Positions 1-8,786 of a stretch of 40,817 bases of DNA are shown in pieces (within the stretch, counting starts at the first letter, position 1; every line of letters begins with the position of its first letter). Both the position numbers and the translations under genes were made by a program. The notes under the pieces were generated by a model. It did not search any database. It was not told the DNA's origin and saw only the letters and a program-made list of their open reading frames with translations. Source of the DNA: Deltaproteobacteria bacterium (lineage in GTDB: Bacteria > Desulfobacterota > Desulfobulbia > Desulfobulbales > SURF-16); contig DAOUUW010000006.1 in NCBI GenBank assembly GCA_030667965.1, positions 1 to 40,817 on the forward strand. The letters are read 5' to 3'.

Positions 1-2
1 TC

Positions 3-794
3 TATAATATCGCCATTGAAAACGGCACCACGGCAACGGATGAAAATGATGATTCCACCCGCCAGAACTTTAGTCTGGGTTGGAATCCGCACAGCAGTTT
101 GTCCTCATCCTTCAGCGCCAGTGAAATCAGGGATGAAAGGGGTGATGATGAAGAGACAATGAGCCGTTCCTATGGTGTCAACACAGCGGTCAATGTTCTG
201 CCAACCCTTGATATGTCCTTTGGCGCAACGAGAAGCGAATCTTATGAGGGGGCTGATAAAACCAGTACCTCCCATAATTTCAACTGGTACACCACCGCGC
301 TTCTCTTCCCGGACCTCACATCCAGTCTTGATCTGGGCTATAACACGAGCCTGGACGAAGAAACGGACCTTGAGACCCGGAGCTTCAACTCTAACCTGCG
401 TTTTACCGCCCGCCTTACCCCCCGCTTTACGGCAGAATTTTCGGAGCAGTACAGCAATAGTCATGCTGAGGACAATTCCTGGTACGCTGCCAGCAGGATG
501 GGTCTTCTGTGGCGTCCCTCGGATATTTTGTCGTTCAACGGTACAGTCTCCAAGGACTGGACGGACGGAGAGGCGAGTGAACTGCTCTATAACGCCAGTG
601 TCTCCCTGGCCCTGACACGCACCATGCAGACGAATTTTAATTATAATCATGCTGAAACATCAGACTCCTACAGCCTGAATTGGAACTGGACGGTGAACAG
701 GGTCTTTTCCGTGCGGGCCGACTGCCGCTATCTGGATGATCAGGAGGGCAGCAGCGGTTTCAGCTGGGGCGGACAGATTACTATGAGGTATTGA
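3..794 (+). CDS. Outer-membrane beta-barrel protein, C-terminal part (5' end truncated by window edge)
   Basis: Frame is open from base 3 to the stop at ~794; alternating hydrophobic/polar strands (e.g. SLDLGYNTSL, RADCRYL) and terminal aromatic ...GGQITMRY typical of OM barrels. Confidence 0.75.
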   Translation, partial: YNIAIENGTTATDENDDSTRQNFSLGWNPHSSLSSSFSASEIRDERGDDEETMSRSYGVNTAVNVLPTLDMSFGATRSESYEGADKTSTSHNFNWYTTALLFPDLTSSLDLGYNTSLDEETDLETRSFNSNLRFTARLTPRFTAEFSEQYSNSHAEDNSWYAASRMGLLWRPSDILSFNGTVSKDWTDGEASELLYNASVSLALTRTMQTNFNYNHAETSDSYSLNWNWTVNRVFSVRADCRYLDDQEGSSGFSWGGQITMRY

Positions 795-947
795 TAGAAT
801 TTCGTATTTTGGATTGCTGATTTTGGAATGCGGATTGGGGGGAACGTGGTAAACTGAATTTTCAGTTGTTTGCGCTTGGTGCTTTTGGCCTTTTGCTTAG
901 CCATCAATTTTATGTTATAAAAAATATCAAAGAAAGGGTTCTGGTAT

Positions 948-1559
948 ATGAAAAACATGAGATATTGCTTGATAATGTTGATGCTTTTTTCTCTGCTGGC
1001 AGGATGCGGCGCAAAAGGGATCACCTCTTTTGTCAGGGAGGAGGTTCCCTTTGATTTTGTCCGCAAGGTGGCTGTCATGCCCCTGCAGAACAATACAGAC
1101 AATAAGTATGCCGTTGAGCTTGCCCGGGACGTCATCAACACCCAGATTCTCGCCATGGAGCTTTTTGATGTGGTGGACAAGGGGATTGTTGACAGCATAA
1201 GCTTCGGGGAGGCCCTTAAGCCGGGTGCGCCCATGGACCAGCTTAAACTTGAACGTTTAGGTCAGCGCCTCAATGTGCAGGCCCTCATGCTTGGTTCCGT
1301 TGATCTGGCCGGAGAAAAACGTTCAGGTTCTATTTCGGTTCCTGAAGTGAGTCTCACCCTGCGCCTGGTTGAGATAAAGGCAGGTACCATCCTCTGGCAG
1401 GCAAGCGGCCATAATGATGGAGACAGCATGCTGGGTCGTCTCTTTGGTTTGAATTCTTCCGATTCATACCAGATCACCCAGCAGCTGGTCCGCAGAATGC
1501 TATCCACTGTCCCCGAGGGAACCGGCGGAACGATGCAGGTCGTGAATCAGTCTGAGTAG
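948..1559 (+). CDS. Putative lipoprotein with CsgG/GNA1162-like domain
   Basis: Lipobox signal MKNMRYCLIMLMLFSLLAGCG; VAVMPLQNNTDN...LNVQALMLGSV...TLRLVEIKAGTILWQASG resembles CsgG/GNA1162-type lipoproteins. Confidence 0.75.
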   Translation: MKNMRYCLIMLMLFSLLAGCGAKGITSFVREEVPFDFVRKVAVMPLQNNTDNKYAVELARDVINTQILAMELFDVVDKGIVDSISFGEALKPGAPMDQLKLERLGQRLNVQALMLGSVDLAGEKRSGSISVPEVSLTLRLVEIKAGTILWQASGHNDGDSMLGRLFGLNSSDSYQITQQLVRRMLSTVPEGTGGTMQVVNQSE

Positions 1560-1642
1560 GTTTTTAATGTAACCGCTTAATTGATTTACGCTTAATTGAT
1601 TTAATTGTTAACCACGAAGCGCACGAAGTAACAAAAAAATAT

Positions 1643-1828
1643 GTGATTACTACTAATTTTCAGCCTCCTGAGTAAGTAACCGGCAAAGAATGAGGGTGGG
1701 AGCGGATTTATCCGCGAATTTTCTGGGTTGGCAAACAAGCAGTTCCATCTCCTTGCCAGCCCTTTTCGCGGCTAAAGCCGCTCCTACAGCACTGCCCTGA
1801 TGAATGGCTGAAGTTCGATGGTAATCAC
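1643..1828. repeat. 186-bp dispersed repeat with terminal inverted repeats, copy 1
   Basis: Ends GTGATTACTACTAATTTTCAGCC / GGCTGAAGTTCGATGGTAATCAC; near-identical inverted copy at ~36314-36502. Confidence 0.85.
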
Positions 1829-1925
1829 AAAAAAATAAGTCTTTTCTTCGTGTCCTTCGTGCACTTCGTGGTTAAAGAGATTTTTCATTGACTCTTATTG
1901 TTCTAAGCTGATAACTTTAAAAACA

Positions 1926-3410
1926 ATGATCCGAAAATTTACCCTCATTATCCTTTGTGCCTCTGTGCTGATGGCCTCTTCCGCCAGTGCGGTGACCCTT
2001 GCCGTTTTTCCGGTGGAGGATTTGAGCCTGGGACGGAACGGGGTGAATTTTCCTCTGACGGATTTTTTGCGGCAGAATCTCCAGCAGCGGGGCATGGATG
2101 TGATCATGCCGGACAGGCTCATGGCTTTTATGGCTAAAAAACGCATTCGCTGGCTTGGCTTTCTTGACAGTCAATCCATGTATGAGATTCGCGATGAGCT
2201 GGGTGTGGACCTTGTCCTGCTTGGTACGGTAAGCCAGCGCTCGGAGAAGCCGGTTTCCTCACTGGGCATGATTTTGACAGCTGTGCGTACCAGTGATGGC
2301 CGCCATGTCTGGAGTGAATCGGGCGGATTGTGCTGCGCTGATGTATGTAACCTGCTTGCTGTGGGACAGCCGGAAAATGAAGATGATTTGCTCCCCCTTC
2401 TGGCTGAAAGACTGTTGAAAAGCTGGCCCAGGGAAATTCCGATGGGTGGTGAGTCTGTGAGGCTTGCTGTTGCGTCCACAGACCTTTCCCCCCGTCATGT
2501 CCGGCCCGGAGAGAAGGTTCATTGTCGGATTCAGCTGCGCTCTTCCCGGGAAGAGTTGGAGTTGCCCCAGGTGCTTCTTATGGTGGGAGATGATGATTAT
2601 CTTCCCATGCGAGAGGTTCTGTCGGGCATGTATGAAGTTTCATGGCTCGCTCCAAACCGTGACGGTTCCATCCCGGTCAGTCTTGTTCTGGACAATAGTC
2701 AGGGTGACAAGGAGATTATCTATGTGGGCAGTTACGAAGTTGATAACAGCGCTCCGAAACTGCTGTTGAATGTCAAAGGAACAAAACTCTCCAATGGCGT
2801 TGCTTTCAGCCATGATTTGCCGGTTTTTCCCCAGTGGCTGGAACCGGAACCCGTTTCCCGTTGGTCCTTTGTCGCGTATAACAGCCGGGATGAGGTGGTT
2901 GCGGCCAGTGATGGCAAGGGCAACCTTCCCATCCGTATTATCTGGAAAGGTTTACGGGAAAACGGTTATAAGGCCCCTGATGGAACGTATAGTCTTGTGC
3001 TGAAGGTGTGGGACAGGGCGGGAAATGAGTCAGTTGCCGTTGAAAAAGTGCTCCTGCACAGCAGTCCTCCTGCGCCCCTTCTTGTTGTTGAGCCTGCCAT
3101 GAACGGCCTGTTGCTGAGGATGGGAATGGACGGTGAAACCGAAGTCCCTGTCAGCCATTGGTCTGTGGAGGTCTTTTATTCCGATGGCGAGACGCTTCTT
3201 GCCCGCCAGGGAGAGACCCTGCCGGTGGATTTTCGCCTTCCCCTTCCTTCTTCGGAAGAGACAAGAAAGCTTGAGGCCCGGGTGAAAATACAGGACGTGC
3301 TGGGAAACCGTAAACAGCAGAAAATTGATGACCTGACACGTCTTATTAAAACCGAGGTCGAGGCAGAGGAAGAGGAGATCAAGGAAGAATCATGGGTAAC
3401 GGGGTTTTGA
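1926..3410 (+). CDS. Secreted protein with N-terminal CsgG-like domain and later beta-rich (FlgD/Ig-like) region
   Basis: Signal peptide MIRKFTLIILCASVLMASSASA; VTLAVFPVEDLS...GVDLVLLGTV...DGRHVWSES; C-terminal 'PDGTYSLVLKVWDRAGN' FlgD-Ig-like motif. Confidence 0.7.
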   Translation: MIRKFTLIILCASVLMASSASAVTLAVFPVEDLSLGRNGVNFPLTDFLRQNLQQRGMDVIMPDRLMAFMAKKRIRWLGFLDSQSMYEIRDELGVDLVLLGTVSQRSEKPVSSLGMILTAVRTSDGRHVWSESGGLCCADVCNLLAVGQPENEDDLLPLLAERLLKSWPREIPMGGESVRLAVASTDLSPRHVRPGEKVHCRIQLRSSREELELPQVLLMVGDDDYLPMREVLSGMYEVSWLAPNRDGSIPVSLVLDNSQGDKEIIYVGSYEVDNSAPKLLLNVKGTKLSNGVAFSHDLPVFPQWLEPEPVSRWSFVAYNSRDEVVAASDGKGNLPIRIIWKGLRENGYKAPDGTYSLVLKVWDRAGNESVAVEKVLLHSSPPAPLLVVEPAMNGLLLRMGMDGETEVPVSHWSVEVFYSDGETLLARQGETLPVDFRLPLPSSEETRKLEARVKIQDVLGNRKQQKIDDLTRLIKTEVEAEEEEIKEESWVTGF

Positions 3411-4006
3411 TGCGGTATTTATTTTATTTCATGTCGATCATTTTTTCTTTTTGCTGTATGTCATGCACATCGACAAAACCGTCGCTACATACATTCGCTG
3501 CTGTTGAAGCAGATGCATTGTGCCGGACTGCCGTTTTGCCCTTTGTCAACAACAGCCGTTTTGATCAGGGGGAGCTCATTGTCCAGCGTGTTTTTGCAGC
3601 GGAACTTGCCGATTTGCAGGGTGTGGAGGTTGTCGGTGAGGGGGATGTGCGCGCTTTTTACCCAGAGCTGCGTATTTTCCCAAACCAGTTGCCCGATCTT
3701 GATCAGCTCCGCGTGCTGGGCAGCCGGCTTGGCGTGCAATCCATTATCAGCGGCAGGATTGTTGAAATGGAGGAAAGGGGGACTGTAAACAAGGTCAATC
3801 CCCAGATCGCCCTGAGCCTGCAGGTTCATAGCGGGCAAAGCGGCGAAACCATGTGGACCAGCTATTATCGCAGAGAGGGGGAGGATTACCGGACAGTTAT
3901 GCATTATGGACAAATTAATACGGTGACGGAACTGGCCCGTATCATGAGTAATGAAATTCTTGAAAAATGGCTTTCTGAAGGAGTGAGTGGATGCGGCGGG
4001 CAGTAA
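3410..4006 (+). CDS. Putative lipoprotein, paralogue-like to the 948-1559 product (CsgG/GNA1162-like)
   Basis: Lipobox MRYLFYFMSIIFSFCCMSCTS; TAVLPFVNNSRFD...LGVQSIISGRI...LQVHSGQSGETMWTSYYR. ATG at 3410 overlaps upstream TGA (TGATG); ORF track start is 3392. Confidence 0.75.
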   Translation: MRYLFYFMSIIFSFCCMSCTSTKPSLHTFAAVEADALCRTAVLPFVNNSRFDQGELIVQRVFAAELADLQGVEVVGEGDVRAFYPELRIFPNQLPDLDQLRVLGSRLGVQSIISGRIVEMEERGTVNKVNPQIALSLQVHSGQSGETMWTSYYRREGEDYRTVMHYGQINTVTELARIMSNEILEKWLSEGVSGCGGQ

Positions 4007-5619
4007 CAATTTTTGTATGGGCATTTTTTCTTGTTGTTCTCTCACAGGAAAGTCTTTACGCCTGGTTCTGGGGAGATTCCACCCTGGTAACAGTCAATGG
4101 CGAAAAATATACCAGCCGCGATTTTGCTAACTGGTGGCAGAACTGGAAGGAGGAGGGAATTTCTTTTCCAGATACGCCGGATTCCTTTATCGACTGGCAT
4201 CTTCTTGCCCGTGAAGCCGAGCAGATGGAGCTGTATAATGAACCTTCCTACCGCCATAAAATCGATGTCTTTTTAAAAGCGCGCGCCCTGCTGATGTATC
4301 AGGGAGAGAAAATAGGCGCCCGCCTCGATATAAGCGAAAGTGATTTGAAAAATCAGTATGAGGCGAAATATCTGCCCCGTATACTGCTTCACATTCTTTA
4401 TTTTAATGATAAGGAGAAGGCGGAGGCTGCCTATCGGACATTAAGTAGTGAACAGATTGACTTTCCCTCTTTTGCACAGCAGGCTCTGGAGGGGGACGCA
4501 AAATCTGTTTTTTTTGAGGAAAAATGGACGCGTCATGCAAAGCTCAACCAGGAATGGCTTTCTGTTGTAAGCAAACTTCATCCGGGAGAGACTGCCGAAC
4601 CGTTTGCCTGGAGCAAGGGTTATGTCATTCTCCGTCTTCAGGAAGAGAAAGGCGGCGATGATGAGGATTTTGAGTATTTCAGGGAAACAGTGAGCCGGGA
4701 ATTGCGCAAGATCAGGGAAGCGCAACTGACCTTTGAGCTGGTAGAGGAGTTAAAGAAAAAATACAAGGTAACAGTTGACCAGCAGCTTTTTGATGCCATT
4801 GATCCGTTTGGGACAAATGAAAAAATACTTGATGAGCCCTTCATCACCATGGATGATACGGTGTATTCGGTGGGTATTTTCCTGCAGCACCTGCAGAAGG
4901 ACACCAAGTTCCGCAGCAAGTACGGTTACGATGTTGCTGAGGCGGATGCACTCAAAAAGAAAGCGCTGAACGGTGTGTTGGCTCAGACATTGACCACCCG
5001 CGGCGCCGTTGATGAGCATTACGAGGAAAAAGAGCCTTTAAAGCCGCTGTATCAGTTTTATACAAAGCATCGCTTGATCAAGGAGTTGGAAAAACGTCTT
5101 TTCCGGCCAAAGGTTATTGTTTCCGAGGAGGAGATAAAGACCTATTACGAAGATAATCCGGAAAAATTTTCCAGGCCTGCAACGGTCTCCCTGGCTGTAC
5201 TGGAGGACGAAGAAAAGCTGATAGCAAAAATTCACCGTGAATTGATTGGGGGGGGCAATTTCGAGGAGGTTGCCACAACTTATTATTCCGCAGGGGCGCC
5301 GGTCAGGCAGATGGAGTATAAAAGCCTGCATCCGGAGGTAAAAGCCGTGCTCGACGGGATGGTTGCCGGCGATGTCAGTGAACCTTTTTTGGTCAATGGT
5401 CATCACACCATCATTAAACTGGTCAAAAGGGTAGAGACCGTGCCCTTTCCCTTTGATCATGCGCGGGAGCAAATTGTCGGATTACTTGACAGGGAAAAGT
5501 ATGAAAAGGTGCGCAACGCGTATCTCGCCGCTCTCAGGGCAAATTCGGTCATTTCCGTAAATGGTGATGTCTGGCAGAAAATAAGAAAGGAATATGGTGA
5601 TGCTGAGAAAGAAAATTAA
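3991..5619 (+). CDS. Periplasmic peptidyl-prolyl cis-trans isomerase (PpiC/SurA-like, two parvulin-like segments)
   Basis: N-terminal signal sequence; parvulin-like segments ILLHILYFNDKEKAEAAYRTL...GETAEPFAWSKGYVILRLQEE and VSLAVLEDEEKLIAKIHREL...GDVSEPFLVNGHHTIIKLVKRVE. Confidence 0.8.
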   Translation: MRRAVTIFVWAFFLVVLSQESLYAWFWGDSTLVTVNGEKYTSRDFANWWQNWKEEGISFPDTPDSFIDWHLLAREAEQMELYNEPSYRHKIDVFLKARALLMYQGEKIGARLDISESDLKNQYEAKYLPRILLHILYFNDKEKAEAAYRTLSSEQIDFPSFAQQALEGDAKSVFFEEKWTRHAKLNQEWLSVVSKLHPGETAEPFAWSKGYVILRLQEEKGGDDEDFEYFRETVSRELRKIREAQLTFELVEELKKKYKVTVDQQLFDAIDPFGTNEKILDEPFITMDDTVYSVGIFLQHLQKDTKFRSKYGYDVAEADALKKKALNGVLAQTLTTRGAVDEHYEEKEPLKPLYQFYTKHRLIKELEKRLFRPKVIVSEEEIKTYYEDNPEKFSRPATVSLAVLEDEEKLIAKIHRELIGGGNFEEVATTYYSAGAPVRQMEYKSLHPEVKAVLDGMVAGDVSEPFLVNGHHTIIKLVKRVETVPFPFDHAREQIVGLLDREKYEKVRNAYLAALRANSVISVNGDVWQKIRKEYGDAEKEN

Positions 5620-7534
5620 ATTCTGCTTGGGGCTTGCGTTTCTCTCTTTTTTTCTGGTCTCCTGTCTGGCCGGTCAGCCGAGTCGTCAGCCCCGGAAAAA
5701 ATGTGTAGCCTGTCATGAGGAAATGGCGGCGGCCCTGCAGCAGGGAATTGTTCATCAGCCTGTGCAGGAAAATAACTGCGAGGCCTGTCATCTGCACCAC
5801 GGCATGATTGGCGGGGTTTATTTGCGCCAAAATCCGCCTGGGCAATGTTTTTATTGCCATAAGAATATTGCTGCTGACAGTGCCCGTCTGTCCGTACATC
5901 AGCCTGTTAGCAAAGGTCGGTGCCTCACCTGTCATGAAGTGCATAACAGTGACAATGGCGGCCTGTTGAAAACAGCCGGTTCCGAGTTGTGCTTCGGCTG
6001 TCATGACAGCCTGGATTTTACTCGAGCACAGGTGCATGCTCCGCTGCAACAGGGTTGTGATACCTGTCATGTTAATCATGGCTCGGACAATGCCTTTCTG
6101 CTCAAAGAGCAACAGGACAGTCTTTGTTTTTCCTGTCATAAGGCAGATGCTGCTCTGCAGAAAAGTCATTTTGGTTTTATGGCGGATAAAGGATGCATGC
6201 TCTGTCATTCCCCACATAGTTCAGATGGGGCCAATCTTTTGAAAAAGATCGTCCACCAGCCGGTCAATCAAGGGAAATGTGCAAACTGCCACCAGGGTCC
6301 AGTCGATACATTGCAGGTTCCGGTGGATAAGGAGGCAACCTGCCTGACCTGCCACGGCGAAAATCTCCAGCATGAGGTAAAACATCCTCCTGTGGAAAAG
6401 GGGCAGTGTCTGGCCTGTCATGCAGTTCATGCAAGTGATCATCAGGCAATGCTTCATGCAGCACCGAAGGTTGTCTGTGTAACATGTCATTCAGGGGAAA
6501 GCGGTCAAGAAATTAGTGTTCCCCATGCCCCTTTCAAGAAAGGGGATTGTCTGTCCTGCCATTACGGCCACAGTTCAAAAGAGCAATCCCTGCTTGTGAA
6601 AGGTGCAGGCAGGCTGTGCTACGACTGCCACGAAGAAAACCAGTACAGCAGGGGGCGTATCTCCCATCCGCCGGCAGCAGAAGGCAAATGTGTTGACTGT
6701 CATCTTCCCCATGAATCCACTGAGCGCAAACTGCTGGTGAAAAAGGAAAAAGACCTCTGTCTGGCCTGTCATGAAGAGGCGTCCCGGCAAATGGGAAGCT
6801 ATTCGCTTCATACTCCCTTTCTAGCCGGAAATTGCAGTCAATGTCATGAGCCGCACCAGGGTGACAGGAAAAAGTTGCTCAAAGAAAGCGAGAGTCGCGG
6901 TGCACTTTGTCTGACCTGTCATGAAAAGAAATTTAACAGAAAGAGTATGACCACAACCCATGTACCTTTTGTCGAAGGTCGCTGTCAGACATGTCACGCC
7001 CCCCATGCTTCTGATTTTCCATTTAATTTAACAGAACAACCGGGCAAACAATGTCTTTCCTGTCATGGAGCCATTCAGAAAAAAATTGACGGGGTGAAGC
7101 ATGTCCATGCTCCGGCGGCAAAGCTGAACTGCGGTGCATGTCATTCCGCCCATGGATCGGCCCATGAAAAAAATCTGAAGAAAAAGCAACCCGTTCTCTG
7201 TTTGAGCTGCCATCAGGATGTTGCCGTTTACTGGAAAAACGGCGTTGCCCATGCCCCGGCCATAAAAGACTGTACGATCTGCCATGACCACCACGGGTCG
7301 AACAATATGGCCATTGTCAAAAAGAAGGGCGGCGATCTCTGCGCTGATTGCCATAATGTAAATGAGGCACGTTTTACTGCTGTTCACAGCGGCATCCGTC
7401 CTGGGGCGGATTCCTGCTTAGGCTGTCATGATCCCCATGGGGGGCCCGGCAAAGGCCTGCTCTTTCCCGTGGGCCACAGTCCGTTCAGTAAAGGGAACTG
7501 CAGTCCGTGTCATCCCGGGGAGGTAAAGAAATGA
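5600..7534 (+). CDS. Multiheme c-type cytochrome lipoprotein (26 CXXCH motifs, paired-CXXCH repeat type)
   Basis: Lipobox FLVSCLAG; 26 CXXCH motifs counted by eye in ~640 aa; start 5600 favoured over 5594 by spacing from AAGGA. Confidence 0.95.
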   Translation: MLRKKIKFCLGLAFLSFFLVSCLAGQPSRQPRKKCVACHEEMAAALQQGIVHQPVQENNCEACHLHHGMIGGVYLRQNPPGQCFYCHKNIAADSARLSVHQPVSKGRCLTCHEVHNSDNGGLLKTAGSELCFGCHDSLDFTRAQVHAPLQQGCDTCHVNHGSDNAFLLKEQQDSLCFSCHKADAALQKSHFGFMADKGCMLCHSPHSSDGANLLKKIVHQPVNQGKCANCHQGPVDTLQVPVDKEATCLTCHGENLQHEVKHPPVEKGQCLACHAVHASDHQAMLHAAPKVVCVTCHSGESGQEISVPHAPFKKGDCLSCHYGHSSKEQSLLVKGAGRLCYDCHEENQYSRGRISHPPAAEGKCVDCHLPHESTERKLLVKKEKDLCLACHEEASRQMGSYSLHTPFLAGNCSQCHEPHQGDRKKLLKESESRGALCLTCHEKKFNRKSMTTTHVPFVEGRCQTCHAPHASDFPFNLTEQPGKQCLSCHGAIQKKIDGVKHVHAPAAKLNCGACHSAHGSAHEKNLKKKQPVLCLSCHQDVAVYWKNGVAHAPAIKDCTICHDHHGSNNMAIVKKKGGDLCADCHNVNEARFTAVHSGIRPGADSCLGCHDPHGGPGKGLLFPVGHSPFSKGNCSPCHPGEVKK

Positions 7535-8721
7535 TGGTACGTTACCGAAGCCGGTTTTTATTGGTACAGATCGTAATAGTCGGACTTATTCTTGTTCTTC
7601 CAACAGGAGTGTCTGCAGCGTCAACTGTCTGTTTTTCCTGCCATAAAAAAGAAAATTTCACAGATACATATGTGCATCAACCTTTAAAGAAGGGAGAATG
7701 CGGCAGCTGCCATAATCCCCATGTGGCGCATTTCAAGGGCTTGCTGGATGAGAAGGGCGCGGAGCTCTGTTATAAATGCCATCAGGATGCGCAGAAAAAA
7801 TTTGCACAGGACCTGGTGCATCAGCCGGTGCGGCGGGGTGAATGTCTTTCCTGCCATGAGCCACATGCTTCTGGAAGCCGGGGGCTGTTGCGGCATGGGT
7901 TGAAAAGCACATGCTTTTCCTGTCATACAACGCTGCAGGAGAAGTATAAGTATACCCATTCCCCCTATACCAAGGGTCAGTGCTCTTCCTGTCATCGTCC
8001 CCATCAGTCGGAACATGCTTTGCTTCTGAAATTCGAGGGTGAGACTCTTTGTTTTTCCTGCCATCAGGGGGACGCTCTTCGTAAAGGCCATCCGAATTAC
8101 CCGGGCAGGCTGCGGGATTGTCTTTCCTGCCATAATCCCCATGGAAGTAGTAGGAAAGGGATTATAAGGGACGTGCTGCATGCTCCCTATGCAAAGGGAT
8201 GCGGCGATTGCCACGCTAAGGGTAAGAAGCAGGTGGGGACGGAGGTTTGTCTTGGTTGTCATGGTGAGGTGGCTGAAAAAACATTCATGAGCCACACTCA
8301 TCTGAGCGGTAAGGCGGTTAATAAATGCGTTGCCTGTCATTCACCCCATGCTGCTGATGAGAAAACTTTGTTAAAGGGAAGTCAGGCTCAGGTATGTATG
8401 GGCTGCCATGAGGACACACGGGTTCGTTATGAAGACACACTGTATAAACATTCCGGAGCTGAAACCTGCACGGAATGTCATGACGTGCATGGCTCTAACC
8501 TGCTTGTCATGCTGAAGGGCGATGGTAATGGGATTTGTACCCGCTGTCATGAAACCCAGGGAAAGTTTACTCATCCCATTGGCGAAAAAGTGATAGATCC
8601 ACGAACAGGCGGCATGGTGAGTTGTGTTACCTGCCATACCCCCATGGGTTCTGATTATAAATATGAACTGAAGCTGAGCGGGGCCAAGGATCTATGCGTT
8701 CAGTGCCATAAAAGCTATTAG
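7531..8721 (+). CDS. Multiheme c-type cytochrome (16 CXXCH motifs)
   Basis: ATG at 7531 overlaps upstream stop (ATGA); signal peptide; 16 CXXCH counted, many as CXXCHxPH pairs. Confidence 0.95.
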   Translation: MMVRYRSRFLLVQIVIVGLILVLPTGVSAASTVCFSCHKKENFTDTYVHQPLKKGECGSCHNPHVAHFKGLLDEKGAELCYKCHQDAQKKFAQDLVHQPVRRGECLSCHEPHASGSRGLLRHGLKSTCFSCHTTLQEKYKYTHSPYTKGQCSSCHRPHQSEHALLLKFEGETLCFSCHQGDALRKGHPNYPGRLRDCLSCHNPHGSSRKGIIRDVLHAPYAKGCGDCHAKGKKQVGTEVCLGCHGEVAEKTFMSHTHLSGKAVNKCVACHSPHAADEKTLLKGSQAQVCMGCHEDTRVRYEDTLYKHSGAETCTECHDVHGSNLLVMLKGDGNGICTRCHETQGKFTHPIGEKVIDPRTGGMVSCVTCHTPMGSDYKYELKLSGAKDLCVQCHKSY

Positions 8722-8786
8722 GTGAATTTCGGATTTCGGATTTTTGATTTCGGATCTTGGATCGCTGATTCCGGAGTGGAGTGAGT

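Noticed and set aside
105-650. 181-aa antisense ORF opposite the OM barrel
   Set aside because: Shadow ORF of a well-supported coding frame; no signal, domain or RBS.
866-1054. 62-aa ORF overlapping the lipoprotein start
   Set aside because: Overlaps the real lipoprotein start in another frame; no support.
5549-6217. 222-aa antisense ORF opposite the 26-heme cytochrome, and similar ones at 7684-8340 and 7028-7387
   Set aside because: Recurrent MTG/MAGK-type peptides are the reverse-strand reading of CXXCH codons; artefact of heme-repeat composition.
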